Source: an uncultured Collinsella sp. (GTDB taxonomy: Bacteria; Actinomycetota; Coriobacteriia; Coriobacteriales; Coriobacteriaceae). From it: DNA of 64,000 nucleotides. The notes under the pieces are model-generated. The model saw only the letters and a program-made list of their open reading frames with translations. It was not told the origin of the DNA and ran no database searches. This document shows positions 17,648 to 29,638 of this stretch, in pieces; position 1 is the stretch's first letter; each line of letters begins with the position of its first letter. The position numbers were made by a program, and so were the translations under genes. Location: positions 57,571 to 121,570 of the forward strand of contig CALULJ010000001.1 of assembly GCA_944321445.1 (NCBI GenBank), read 5' to 3'.

Positions 17648-19333
17648 CTACTCCAGGCTCTTGCGCAACAGCTCGTTGAAGAGCTTAGGGTTGCCCTGAC
17701 CGCGGCTGGCCTTCATGCACTGACCGACCAGGAAGCCCAGGACCTTCTGGTTGCCGTCGCGGTACTGCTGGGCCTGATCGACGCAGCGGCCGAGCACTTC
17801 GTCCACGATAGGCTGCAGCGCGCCGGCGTCGCTCACCTGACGCATGCCGCGCTCATCCACGATTTTCTCCGGGTCCTCGCCGCTCTTCGCCATGAGGGCA
17901 AAGACCTCGTGCGCCTGGTTGGAGCTGATCGCGTCCTCGGCCAACAGCTTGGCGAGCGAGGCCACCTGCGAAGGCGCGATGCCGCAATCGGCGATGCCGC
18001 CCTCAACGCCCTTCAGGTAGGCGGCGAGCTCGTTCACGATGAGGTTCGCCACCGCCTGCGCCGGCTTTCCGGAAAGACCCGCGGCCGATTCCTCGAAGAA
18101 CGCGGCCGTCTCGGGGTCGCCCGCAATCTGTTCCGCGTCGGCGCGCTTGATGCCGAAATCTTCCTGGTAGCGGTCGCGCTTGGCGTCGGGCAGCTCGGGG
18201 ATCTCGGCGCGGCAGTGCTCGATGAACTCGTCGGACAGATCGAACGGAGCCAGGTCGGGATCGGGGAACAGACGGTAGTCGTCGGCTGTCTCTTTCACGC
18301 GCATCACCACCGTGCGCTTGCGGCCCGGCTCCCAGTGGCGCGTTTCCTGGTAGATGATGCCGCCCTCTTCCAGCACCTCGGCCTGGCGGCAAATCTCGTA
18401 GGCAAGGCCGTCGTGCAGCGCCTTGAACGAGTTCAGGTTCTTGAGCTCGGTCTTGGTGCCCAGGCGCGTCTCGCCGCGGCGGCGCAGGCTCACGTTGCCG
18501 TCGCAGCGCATCGAGCCGTGCTCCATGGAGCAGTCGGAAATGCCCAGCGTAAGGAAGATGCGACGCAGCTTTTCCATGAACAGGCGCGCCTCTTCCGGCG
18601 TGCGCAGATCGGGCTCGGTCACGAGCTCGATGAGCGGCGTGCCGCAGCGGTTGTAGTCGATGAGCGACTCGCTGGCCGCGGCGATGCGGCCCTCCTCGCC
18701 GCCCACGTGCACCATCTTGGCCGCATCCTCTTCCATATGAATGCGCAGGATGCGAATAGGCACGGTGTACGAGCCGTCCTCGTGACGCTCGGGCAGGGCG
18801 AGGTTCGCGGTGTCGTACCCGCTCATGGCCGCAAGCGCGCCGGCGGACTCCCCGCCCTCGCGCATCTGCTGCGCCATAGCGGTGGAAAGGCCTTCGGCGT
18901 TCGCGGATGCGCTCGCCAGGCTCAGGCTTTCCGCCTCGCCAAAGGCGCAATCGGGGCGCTCGGCGGCACCGCGCCCGGTGACCTCCAGGTCTAGGCGGCC
19001 GTGCATGCAAAATGCCACGGGACCCTGGGTGGTCTGGAAGTTCTTCGCCATATCCGGATAGAAGTAGTGCTTGCGATAGAACATCGAGCGCTTCTGGATT
19101 TGGCAGTTGGTGGCCAAGCCCGCCTTCACGATGCTCTCGATGGCGCGCTTGTTGGGCACGGGCAGCGCGCCGGGCAGGCCCAGACACACCGGGCACACGT
19201 TGGCGTTCGGCTCATCGTCGTGGCTGAGCTTGCAGTTGCAGAACATCTTGGTGTCGAGCGCCGTGAGCTCGGTGTGGATCTCCAGGCCGATCACGGCCTC
19301 CCAGTCCTTCAGGACCTCGGAAAGCTCCTTCAT
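17648..19333 (-). CDS. gatB: Asp-tRNA(Asn)/Glu-tRNA(Gln) amidotransferase subunit B
   Basis: GatB, the kinase/tRNA-binding subunit of GatCAB, which converts Glu-tRNA(Gln) and Asp-tRNA(Asn) to the amide forms. The N terminus has VIGLEIHTEL and the zinc-type cysteines of NVCPVCLGLPGALPVPN; MFYRKHYFYPD and SDCSMEHGSMRCDGN.S follow; the C-terminal YqeY-like tail domain is present to FNELLRKSLE. At 561 aa it is longer than many GatB proteins (about 480-500), with extra length in the centre (about residues 165-190). ATG overlaps the gatA stop by four bases, so the genes are coupled. Its presence implies no complete GlnRS/AsnRS route. Confidence 0.96.
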   Translation of the reverse strand: MKELSEVLKDWEAVIGLEIHTELTALDTKMFCNCKLSHDDEPNANVCPVCLGLPGALPVPNKRAIESIVKAGLATNCQIQKRSMFYRKHYFYPDMAKNFQTTQGPVAFCMHGRLDLEVTGRGAAERPDCAFGEAESLSLASASANAEGLSTAMAQQMREGGESAGALAAMSGYDTANLALPERHEDGSYTVPIRILRIHMEEDAAKMVHVGGEEGRIAAASESLIDYNRCGTPLIELVTEPDLRTPEEARLFMEKLRRIFLTLGISDCSMEHGSMRCDGNVSLRRRGETRLGTKTELKNLNSFKALHDGLAYEICRQAEVLEEGGIIYQETRHWEPGRKRTVVMRVKETADDYRLFPDPDLAPFDLSDEFIEHCRAEIPELPDAKRDRYQEDFGIKRADAEQIAGDPETAAFFEESAAGLSGKPAQAVANLIVNELAAYLKGVEGGIADCGIAPSQVASLAKLLAEDAISSNQAHEVFALMAKSGEDPEKIVDERGMRQVSDAGALQPIVDEVLGRCVDQAQQYRDGNQKVLGFLVGQCMKASRGQGNPKLFNELLRKSLE

Positions 19334-20844
19334 GCGAGCTCACCTCCCTTTCCGGCAAAATCGGGCGCAACGGTGAGCGCCGGGGCGCCCGTCGCGGCAT
19401 CGGCGAATCCGCGCTCGAGCGCGCGGGCGAACATGAGCAGCGTGCGGTCCTTGAACGCGGGGCCCACCAGCGCGGCCACGGGCAGGTGCGACTCGGCGCC
19501 CAGGCCCAGCGGCACGGACACGCCGCCGTTGCCGGCGATGTTGATGGAGATGGTGTACAGGTCGGACAGGTACATCTGCGTGGGATCCGAGATCTCGCCG
19601 TGCTTCCACGCGGTGCGCGGGGACGACGGCATAAGAATCACGTCGCACTTCTCGTAGGCGGCGGCGTAGTCGGCCGTGATGAGCGTGCGAGCCTTCTGCG
19701 CAGCGTAGTAGTACTTGTCGTACACGCCGGAGGACAGCAGGTAGGCGCCCAGCAGCTGGCGGCGCTTGGCCTCGGCGCCGAAGCCGTGCGCGCGCGAAAG
19801 CGAACTCTGCGTGTCGAGGTTGGGACAGTCGGGCTCCTGGTAGCCGTAGCGGATGCCGTCGAAGCGCGCGAGGTTGGAAAACGCCTCGGCCGGGCCGATG
19901 ACGTAGTACGCGGCGATGGCGGCGTCCAGGTGCGGAAGGTCGACCTCCACGAGCTGAGCACCCTGGGCCTCGAGCTGCTTAGCAGCGCCCTCCACGGCGG
20001 CGCGGACCTCGGGCGTGAGGCCTTCCGCTTCCATGAACGCGGGGATGATGCCTACGCGGCGGCCCTCGATGGAGTCGTTCAGGTGCTCGCAGAAGTCCAC
20101 GGCGCAGTCCTGGCTCGTGCCGTCATAGGGGTCGCGGCCGGCGCCCACGAGCGCGTTCATGGCCAGCGCGACGTCCTCGACCGTGCGGCCGAAGGGGCCA
20201 ACCTGATCGAGCGAGCTGCCGAAGGCCACCACGCCGTAGCGCGACACGGCGCCGTACGTGGGCTTCAGGCCCACGACGCCGCAAAGCGCGGCGGGCTGGC
20301 GGATCGATCCGCCCGTGTCGGAACCGAGCGCCAGCGGAACCTCGCCCGCCGCCACCGCAGCGGCAGAGCCGCCCGACGAGCCGCCGGGGATGCGGTCGGT
20401 GTCCCACGGGTTGTTGGTGGGATGGAAGGCCGAGCTCTCCGTGGAGGAGCCGAAAGCGAACTCGTCCATGTTGGCCTTGCCCACCGGCACGCAGCCGGCG
20501 TCGAGCATGCGCTGCACGCAGGTGGCGGTGTAGACGCTCTCGTAGTTGCCCAGCATGCGGGAGGCGCAGGTGGTGCGCGTGCCAACGAGGTTCATGTTGT
20601 CCTTGATGGCCAAGGGCACGCCGGCAAGGGGTGGCAAGGGCTTACCGGCAGCGCGGTCGGTGTCGATGCGGTCGGCCGTGGCGAGCGCGAGCTCGGGCGA
20701 AACCTGCAGGAACGCCTGGACCGCGTCCTCGCGCGCGGCGATGGCGTCGAGCGAGGCCTGCGTGACCTCGCGGGCGGTGAAGTCACCCGCGGCAATGCCG
20801 GCGGCGATTTGTGCCGCGGTCAAGGTGTCGAAGTTCGCAGCCAT
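19330..20844 (-). CDS. gatA: Asp-tRNA(Asn)/Glu-tRNA(Gln) amidotransferase subunit A
   Basis: GatA, the glutaminase subunit of GatCAB, 504 aa. The amidase signature GGSSGGSAAAVAAG holds the cis-Ser and nucleophile Ser, the Lys is in AIKDNMN, and GSDTGGSIRQPAALCG follows. Full length. The start codon overlaps the last base of gatC (TAATG) and its stop overlaps gatB, giving a tightly coupled gatC-gatA-gatB operon. Confidence 0.97.
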   Translation of the reverse strand: MAANFDTLTAAQIAAGIAAGDFTAREVTQASLDAIAAREDAVQAFLQVSPELALATADRIDTDRAAGKPLPPLAGVPLAIKDNMNLVGTRTTCASRMLGNYESVYTATCVQRMLDAGCVPVGKANMDEFAFGSSTESSAFHPTNNPWDTDRIPGGSSGGSAAAVAAGEVPLALGSDTGGSIRQPAALCGVVGLKPTYGAVSRYGVVAFGSSLDQVGPFGRTVEDVALAMNALVGAGRDPYDGTSQDCAVDFCEHLNDSIEGRRVGIIPAFMEAEGLTPEVRAAVEGAAKQLEAQGAQLVEVDLPHLDAAIAAYYVIGPAEAFSNLARFDGIRYGYQEPDCPNLDTQSSLSRAHGFGAEAKRRQLLGAYLLSSGVYDKYYYAAQKARTLITADYAAAYEKCDVILMPSSPRTAWKHGEISDPTQMYLSDLYTISINIAGNGGVSVPLGLGAESHLPVAALVGPAFKDRTLLMFARALERGFADAATGAPALTVAPDFAGKGGELA

Positions 20845-21155
20845 TAGCGGTCGCCCCCCTCTCCCAGAATCGAGGGTACGCGGAAGGAGCGGTCACGCAC
20901 ACTGCCTGCGTTGGAGAGCGCCACGTCGAGCGGAAGGCCGCGACCGGCGAGCTCCTCGTCCTCGCGCATGACGTTGGCGAGGTCGCCAATGGGATGGAAC
21001 GTGGGTTCCACGTCGGGCAGGTCGTAGTCCAGTACGGGCGCGAGCATGTCCACCGCGTCGTTGAGGTACGCAGTCATCTGCTCCAGCTCATCGCCCTCGA
21101 GCGCGATGCGGGCGTAATCCGCGATGCCGCGCACGTCGGTTTGGGTAAGTGCCAT
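20844..21155 (-). CDS. gatC: Asp-tRNA(Asn)/Glu-tRNA(Gln) amidotransferase subunit C
   Basis: GatC, 103 aa, the clamp that holds GatA to GatB. The helical N terminus (DVRGIADYARIALEGDELEQM) and the C-terminal belt with LRxD-like REDE and SNAGSVRDRSFRVP are family typical. The ATG at 21155 is chosen because GAAGGGAG sits 6 bases upstream; an in-frame ATG at 21170 lies within that ribosome site. First gene of the gatCAB operon. Confidence 0.93.
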   Translation of the reverse strand: MALTQTDVRGIADYARIALEGDELEQMTAYLNDAVDMLAPVLDYDLPDVEPTFHPIGDLANVMREDEELAGRGLPLDVALSNAGSVRDRSFRVPSILGEGGDR

Positions 21156-21278
21156 AAGCACTCCCTTCATAGGTACAGTCGAACGCTCACCATTATACGC
21201 AAGGTTGGTGCTGCACCGAGGTAGAGTGGGTTGCGAAACCAAGCTGGCACATGAGCCGCGGCCGCGGGCGGCGGGGCG

Positions 21279-21521
21279 GGCGGCGGCTAGACAAATTGGG
21301 TCGATATGCATTTTCTGGGCGCCGCAGATGCTCCACTCCGGCCTCTTTTGCCATGCGCGCTCTATCGAGTAGCCCCGCATCGAGCATCGAATTACGCCGC
21401 TTCCTCGCTTTACGGCAAGATTGGGGCTCTTGGACAGGCTTCCAACGAGATTCGGACTTCTCGAGGCCGTGTGACTTGGTTTCAAAAAATGCAAATCGAC
21501 CCAATTTGTCTAGCTGCCGCC
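21279..21521. repeat. Palindrome-ended element A (243 bp)
   Basis: Arms of 39 bp, 21279-21317 and 21483-21521, are inverted copies with three mismatches; each contains CTAGACAAATTGGGTCGAT followed by TGCATTTT. The interior has no open frame with a ribosome site. It resembles a MITE: small, non-coding, terminal inverted repeats. Confidence 0.75.
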
Positions 21522-21634
21522 GTGCCCGACATCCCGGAGGACGCTTGACGCTCCGCCGTACCCGGTCCGTTGGAGGAATTTGGCACCGCGGCTGCCGCTC
21601 TTTCGCATGCAGCAAACCCACTTTTTGCTGTACC

Positions 21635-21860
21635 TGGATAAAAATGTCGATTATGCATTTTCAGAAGCGCTGCCGGGAGCTATCAAGGGGGCACGCGAGG
21701 CCTCGAAGCTTGAAAACGTATTGCGGCCAGCGGCAATTCTTCACTGATTGCCGTGACATATAGGCCATAACGGCCATATCGATACGTTAAAAGAAGAACC
21801 GTTCAACGCCCGGCATCGATCGAGCCCACTTTGAAAATGCATAATCGACATTTTTATCCA
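21635..21860. repeat. Palindrome-ended element B (226 bp)
   Basis: A perfect 29-bp inverted pair, 21635-21663 and 21832-21860. The arms contain TCGATTATGCATTTT, close to the inner end of element A, so A and B appear related at their ends although their interiors differ. No gene inside. Lies between gatC and the ptsH fragment. Confidence 0.78.
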
Positions 21861-21976
21861 CTTTGGCTGTGCCCGCCTCGAATTCCCGCGATCAGCAGGC
21901 GTTCGGCCGCCAAATACAAGGACGCCGCGGTCGAAACCGCGGCGCCCTGTGTGCGATGTGTCTGCAGGCGAGAAAC

Positions 21977-22044
21977 CTACGGAAGGACCTTCATCGGCTC
22001 GTCCTTGGTCTCCTCCTCGTTGCCACCCACGATGGTGATGTCGA
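21977..22044 (-). pseudogene. 3' fragment of ptsH (duplicate)
   Basis: The minus strand encodes DITIVGGNEEETKDEPMKVLP and a TAG, the end of HPr at 23676-23924 with one Leu-to-Pro change. The matching region continues past the stop through the terminator, so 21920-22044 and 23613-23739 form a direct repeat of about 125 bp with few differences. No start, no His-15 region: a remnant. Confidence 0.85.
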
Positions 22045-22115
22045 CAGCAAAACTACGAATCGTAGGACATCCAGATGCGGGTGCACTTGCCCCTGTAGCG
22101 AGGCACCGCGCATTG

Positions 22116-23459
22116 TCACCGGTGAAGGAACATCGTCATGTACATGGGGAGATACAAGATCGGACCGTCAGTCTCTACATTCCCCTCGTGCAAAACAACC
22201 GCCTCGGTAAATCCGTAATTCTCGGTACGCAACGCACGGCTCAGTGCGCTGTGTCGTCTGTAGCTCTTGCCTGACTTTACCTCGAGGGGCAGCACATGTC
22301 CGCGCGACATCTCGACAAGAAAATCGAGTTCGCCCATCTTGCGGCTCCGGAAGAAATACAGGTGGCGCTCCGGAGGCAACGAGGCAAGGCCATGTGCCAC
22401 GAGCTCCTGCGCAACATAGTTTTCAAACATAGATCCATAGTTGATGTCGAGTCTACCGGCAAGAACGTCCCGGACAACTTCCATTCCACAAGCGCAGGAC
22501 AAAAGACCAATATCAGACATAAAAAGCTTGAAGTAGGAAATATCGACCGAGAGTTCAAGCGGATAACGGGGCTCAGTCACGTTACAGGTCAACAGGGCGA
22601 CCCCGGCATCAACGAGCCACATGAACGCATTGTCATACCTATTGAAGCGAGATTCACCCTCGATGTGCGAAATCACAAAGCGCTTACCCTGCGTGTTGAG
22701 CTCAGCGGGAATGAGATCGAACACTCGGCGCACCACGCGCGCGCGATCGCCAGCGTACTTGCTTATATCATATCGATACAGATTAAGGATATCGCCCTGC
22801 ACGCGTTGCACGAGCTGCATGTCCGCATGGCCGGTGAACCCTGAAACTGCATCGGGCATGCCCCCTACCACGAGATATGAGTGAAACAGGTCATTTAGCC
22901 GCGAATCGACAACCTCATCCACGGGACGCCGCTGCTCAAAAGCCGCACGAGCCTCGTCTATCACCAGCGACGAGACGCCGTTTGCCCAGCAGAACTCTTC
23001 GAAATCGAGCGGGAACATCTCGATTACGCTCAGATACCCAACCGGCTGAGAGCGAATGCTTCTTAACTCGATGCCGAGCAGCGAGCCTGAAAACACGAAA
23101 TCATAGTGCTCGCCGTAGCGGTCCACAAGAAACTTCAGAGCCGTCACCAGCTCCTTGCATTCCTGCACCTCATCGATGAAAATCACCGTTTCCCCTGGCA
23201 CAAGATCTTCAGTTGCATATGCAGAGATGCGAAGCATAATCGATGATGCGTCGGTTGCCCGCTCAAACGCTGTTCTTGCCTCAGGGGTCTCGATAAGGTT
23301 GATCTCGATTACGTGTTTATACTGTTCGTGCGCAAACTGGCGGATAAGAAACGTCTTCCCCACTTGACGCGCGCCTACAACAAGAAGAGCCTGCTTCGTC
23401 TTGACCTTCTTCCAAGCGAGGAGCTCGTCCATGGCCTTTCTTTTCAATCCTGCCGCCAT
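22116..23459 (-). CDS. AAA_14-type ATPase with DUF4143 C-terminal domain
   Basis: Predicted cytoplasmic P-loop ATPase of 447 aa. Walker A GARQVGKT at about residues 29-36, Walker B VIFIDEVQE near 95, a sensor-like FSGSLLG near 125; the C-terminal half matches DUF4143, with the nuclease-fold-like ending GELDFLVE...VLPLEVKSGKSY (D, E, K spaced as in PD-(D/E)XK folds). Such ATPases are abundant and mobile in gut anaerobes; their role is unknown. The codon use is less GC-rich than neighbours and the gene lies between two copies of the ptsH 3' end, both signs of insertion. Confidence 0.88.
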   Translation of the reverse strand: MAAGLKRKAMDELLAWKKVKTKQALLVVGARQVGKTFLIRQFAHEQYKHVIEINLIETPEARTAFERATDASSIMLRISAYATEDLVPGETVIFIDEVQECKELVTALKFLVDRYGEHYDFVFSGSLLGIELRSIRSQPVGYLSVIEMFPLDFEEFCWANGVSSLVIDEARAAFEQRRPVDEVVDSRLNDLFHSYLVVGGMPDAVSGFTGHADMQLVQRVQGDILNLYRYDISKYAGDRARVVRRVFDLIPAELNTQGKRFVISHIEGESRFNRYDNAFMWLVDAGVALLTCNVTEPRYPLELSVDISYFKLFMSDIGLLSCACGMEVVRDVLAGRLDINYGSMFENYVAQELVAHGLASLPPERHLYFFRSRKMGELDFLVEMSRGHVLPLEVKSGKSYRRHSALSRALRTENYGFTEAVVLHEGNVETDGPILYLPMYMTMFLHR

Positions 23460-23610
23460 TGCCTCTTCTCCCGTCCACTCTGAACAAGTTGCAAGCGATT
23501 CTTAAAGCTGATTATGACATAGTGCAAGCAAGTTTTTATCTGTGCTTTTACGATTTGCAATCGTGATACTGGCTATGAAATTACAATTTGCAAACATTGG
23601 CTTTCGGCAT

Positions 23611-23644
23611 GAAAAAGGGCGCCGCAGTCGAAACCGCGGCGCCC
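23611..23644 (-). terminator. Terminator of ptsH
   Basis: GGGCGCCGC (23617-23625) pairs with GCGGCGCCC (23636-23644) and on the minus strand is followed by TTTTTC. An almost identical hairpin accompanies the ptsH fragment at 21920-21948. Confidence 0.85.
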
Positions 23645-23675
23645 TGTGTGTGCGATGTGTCTGCAGGCGAGAAAC

Positions 23676-23924
23676 CTACGGAAGGACCTTCATCAGCTCG
23701 TCCTTGGTCTCCTCCTCGTTGCCACCCACGATGGTGATGTCGATGAGGTCGCCCTTGTTGGCGTCGAGCGTCAGCATCTCCATAAGGTCGCGACCGGAGG
23801 CCGTCTTGCCGTTGAAGGAAATCTGGACATCGCTCGAGCACTTGGTCAGCGTGTAGGCGACCATGGCGACCGGACGCGCGTGCAGGCCTTCTTCCGCCTC
23901 GATGAGATGCTGGAACTTAATCAT
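23676..23924 (-). CDS. ptsH: Phosphocarrier protein HPr
   Basis: HPr, 82 aa, passes phosphate from enzyme I to EIIA domains of the sugar PTS. The active-site His lies in EEGLHARPVAMV; the regulatory Ser region reads GKTASGRDLMEMLTL. The ATG at 23924 has GGGAGG 8 bases upstream. It has its own terminator. A second HPr gene lies 144 bases upstream; this copy, with the more standard interface, is the better candidate for general HPr. No ptsI is in the window. Confidence 0.93.
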   Translation of the reverse strand: MIKFQHLIEAEEGLHARPVAMVAYTLTKCSSDVQISFNGKTASGRDLMEMLTLDANKGDLIDITIVGGNEEETKDELMKVLP

Positions 23925-24068
23925 GACGTTACCTCCCGTTGCGGTATGCAAAACTAGGTGTCGAACCAATACCTAGCTTTTCACTATACGCCTGCAAATG
24001 CAAGGCGGGACCGACAAGCCGGATAAGTGGAGCCTCCGCCCGTCCGACCGGTCGGTGATACGGCGACG

Positions 24069-24317
24069 CTACGGCAAAACCGTACGCAAGATGTCGGCCG
24101 TTTGCTCCTCGTCCTCACCGGTGACCGTAATGTGAAGCTCTTCGCCACCGCGGGCGCCCAAACCCAGCATGCCGATGAGATCGCGGGCCGATGCGGTGCG
24201 TTCGCCCAGCCGAATCTCAACGTCGCTGTGACAGCTCGCCAACTTGCTCGCAATGGTCGCGATTGGCCGCGCGTGCAGGCCCTGGGGATCGTTGAGAACA
24301 TGGGTGAGCTGGATCAT
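24069..24317 (-). CDS. Second HPr-family phosphocarrier
   Basis: An 82-aa HPr paralogue, same length as ptsH but clearly diverged. The His motif is intact (PQGLHARPIATI) and the Ser-46 region reads ERTASARDLIGMLGLGA. A strong AAAGGAGG precedes the ATG. It might be a dedicated carrier, for example for the DhaM-like protein at 43739 or for regulation, as paralogous HPr proteins do elsewhere; that is inference. It lies directly downstream of the EIIA gene and is separated from it by a terminator. Confidence 0.88.
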   Translation of the reverse strand: MIQLTHVLNDPQGLHARPIATIASKLASCHSDVEIRLGERTASARDLIGMLGLGARGGEELHITVTGEDEEQTADILRTVLP

Positions 24318-24360
24318 GAACTGCCTCCTTTGCGCAAACGCCGAACGAGCCTATTGTGAC

Positions 24361-24397
24361 ACAAGAAACGGGCGGCAGAGAAGCTCCCTGCCACCCG
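24361..24397 (-). terminator. Terminator after the EIIA gene
   Basis: GGGTGGCAGGGA and TCTGCCGCCC (minus strand, 24370-24396) form a stem followed by GTTTCTTGTG. It separates the EIIA gene from the second HPr gene. Confidence 0.7.
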
Positions 24398-24434
24398 TGT
24401 GCGAGTGCGTTATGCGGCGCGATGCGGCCAGATC

Positions 24435-24971
24435 CTAGCGAACGACCTTCACCACGGCGGTGCCGGCAGCGACCGTCGACTCGGGGTCGGCGATGAGCTG
24501 GACGTCGGCGAACTCGGGGGTGTTGGACACGGCGAGCACGACGCAGTCGGGGTGACCGGCGGCGGCGATGTCTGCCTTGGTCATCTTGATGCAGGGGTCG
24601 CCCGCCTTGACCTTGTCACCCTGCTTGACGTAGCCGGTGAAGCCCTTGCCGTTCATGTCGACGGTGTCGACGCCGATGTGCACCAGAACCTCGATGCCGT
24701 CGTCGCCGGTGATGCCGACGGCGTGGCCCATGGTCACGGTCACGGTGCCGCTGATGGGCGCATAGACCGTCTCGTCATCCGGCCACACGGCGCAGCCCTT
24801 GCCCAGGACCTCGCCGCTGAAGACGGGATCGGGCACGTCGGTCATCTTGACCACGCGGCCAGAGACGGGAGCGACGAGCGCATCGGCCGCAGCGTCGGCC
24901 TTAACGGAAGCGGGGCCGGCGGGCGCGGCAGCGGGCTCCGGCTTCTTCTTGAACATATCGAACAGTCCCAT
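24435..24971 (-). CDS. PTS glucose-family EIIA component
   Basis: Stand-alone EIIA of the glucose/beta-glucoside family (Crr-like), 178 aa. After a 35-residue Ala/Pro linker come APVSGRVVKMTDVPDPVFSGEVLGKG, the YAPISGTVT strand and the active-site His in VLVHIGVDTVDMNGKGF. The ATG at 24971 is preceded by AAAGGAGAG. The EIIBC protein encoded at 28133-29572 lacks an EIIA domain, so this protein can complete it; it may also be the catabolite-regulation EIIA. Confidence 0.93.
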   Translation of the reverse strand: MGLFDMFKKKPEPAAAPAGPASVKADAAADALVAPVSGRVVKMTDVPDPVFSGEVLGKGCAVWPDDETVYAPISGTVTVTMGHAVGITGDDGIEVLVHIGVDTVDMNGKGFTGYVKQGDKVKAGDPCIKMTKADIAAAGHPDCVVLAVSNTPEFADVQLIADPESTVAAGTAVVKVVR

Positions 24972-25038
24972 GGTTTTCTCTCCTTTGGACACTTAATCCG
25001 GATTCCCCGGATTCCCCTACGTTACAAACTTTACTCGA

Positions 25039-25878
25039 CTAAACAAGCCCCAGATGCGAGAAAGCGTTCCAAAGGCCGTCTTTAGCCACGTCAGTGGTCA
25101 CGTAGTCGGCAGCCGCCTTCGCCTCCTCGCCGCCGCTGCCCATGCACACGCTCGAAGCGCACGCCTCGAACATGGGGATGTCGACCTTGGCGTCGCCCAT
25201 GGCGATGGTGTCGGCCATACTTGCGCCCAGATATTCCACCGCCCTGTGCACGGCGACGGCCTTGTCGATGTCCTTGGTGGCCACATCGCCGAACAGCGCC
25301 GTTTCGCCGGCACCGCCCCACGTGCCCACCTTCATGTCGGCGAACTCCTCCACCGCGTCCAGGTAGTCCTGGTAGCTGGAGAGGATGAAGCTCACCTTGT
25401 TCACGTCGTCGCGATAGAGCTCGCCGTCGTAGACCATGCCGTGCATAACGTTGTCGGTCTCGAGCTGGTCGGCGTTTTCCACGCCCTTGCGGCCCATGTA
25501 GAGCTGCAGGACCGGGCGCGCCGCCGCGCGGAAGTTTTCGCTGGCGAACAGGCCGTTGTTGGACTCGAGGTAAAACTCGAGGCCGCGTGCGTGGCACCAG
25601 TCCACAATGTGGCGGCACTGGTCGGCGTCGATGTGGACGTGCATGACAACCTGGTCGTTGACCTCGACGTAGCTGCCGTTGCCGCCGATCATGCCGTCGA
25701 AGCCGATCTCGGTGAGCTCCGGCGGGTTCTCGGCTTTGCTGCGACCGGTGCACATGAGCACCTTGTGGCCGTTGGCGCGCGCCGTGCGGATGGCGCGCTT
25801 CGCGGACTCGGGAATCACGTTTTCGTACGTGGTGATGGTGCCGTCCACATCGAGGAACACAACCTTGTTGCTGGACAA
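25039..25878 (-). CDS. HAD-superfamily (Cof-type) sugar-phosphate phosphatase
   Basis: Cytoplasmic HAD hydrolase of the Cof/YbiV subfamily, 279 aa. Motif I DVDGTIT near residue 10 gives the nucleophile and acid Asp; motif II is in MCTGRS; the C2 cap lies between about 80 and 200; motif III/IV is AMGDAKVDIPMFE with a Gly-Asp pair. Start is TTG at 25878 with AAGGAG. Its place in the PTS block suggests dephosphorylation of an excess sugar phosphate, an inference from position only. Confidence 0.9.
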   Translation of the reverse strand: MSSNKVVFLDVDGTITTYENVIPESAKRAIRTARANGHKVLMCTGRSKAENPPELTEIGFDGMIGGNGSYVEVNDQVVMHVHIDADQCRHIVDWCHARGLEFYLESNNGLFASENFRAAARPVLQLYMGRKGVENADQLETDNVMHGMVYDGELYRDDVNKVSFILSSYQDYLDAVEEFADMKVGTWGGAGETALFGDVATKDIDKAVAVHRAVEYLGASMADTIAMGDAKVDIPMFEACASSVCMGSGGEEAKAAADYVTTDVAKDGLWNAFSHLGLV

Positions 25879-25935
25879 CGCGAACTCCTTTCTCGTGTTG
25901 CTATGGAGCGCCTCCGAGTGGCGCCGCGGGTGGCG

Positions 25936-26117
25936 TCTCTGGGGACGGGGGGGGTGCCACGCGCCACTTTGGCGCCATCTGGGACAGGTTGGCAGCCGCT
26001 GCAGTAACGTTTGACGCTATCCCGCCGTTCGAGACCTGTCCCAGGAGAGGACAAAATGTCCTCTCTCACCCCCGTCCCCAGAGAGGACAAAGTGGCGCGC
26101 AGCACCCCCGTCCCCCG
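25936..26117. repeat. Pair of dispersed GTCCCC/GAGAGGACA repeats, head to head
   Basis: Two copies in opposite orientation (25936-25988 minus, 26031-26117 plus) of a family that begins CCTGTCCC and continues with modules AGAGGACAAA and CACCCCCGTCCCC. Other copies lie at 27791-27882, 30731-30790 and, inverted, 62549-62633. They are always intergenic. Short open frames through them are artefacts. Confidence 0.75.
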
Positions 26118-26147
26118 AGACGCCAACCCGGATGCTCTACCGGATGT

Positions 26148-26252
26148 TCGGCCGGCTGAGGTGCGCCAAATCGCCCTGAAAGAGGAGGGCGCACGCCTTG
26201 CGTGCGGCGCCCGACGATTGAAGGCCGAGGTGGCGTGCCTCAGTTCGGCCGA
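26148..26252. repeat. Structured repeat R1, candidate RNA element
   Basis: A ~105-nt sequence whose ends pair (TCGGCCGGCTGAGG with CCTCAGTTCGGCCGA), with a second stem (GTGCGCCA/TGGCGTGC) and a central hairpin GGGCGCACGC...GCGTGCGGCGCCC. Two relatives, at 30799-30902 and 30929-31030, keep the pairing with different bases. R1 begins 14 bases past the stop of the GH1 gene at 26266 and may terminate or stabilise its transcript. Confidence 0.7.
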
Positions 26253-26265
26253 TCGCTAGGAAGGC

Positions 26266-29572
<3,307 letters not shown>

Positions 29573-29638
29573 AGTCTCTCCTTCCAATAATCCAACAATG
29601 CATGGGCGGCGCATCCGGGCCCTGGACGCGCCTATTAC

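Noticed and set aside
26011..26259. Short frames through the GTCCCC repeats and R elements
   Set aside because: Similar frames arise at each copy because the repeats lack stops; changes follow base pairing, not codons.
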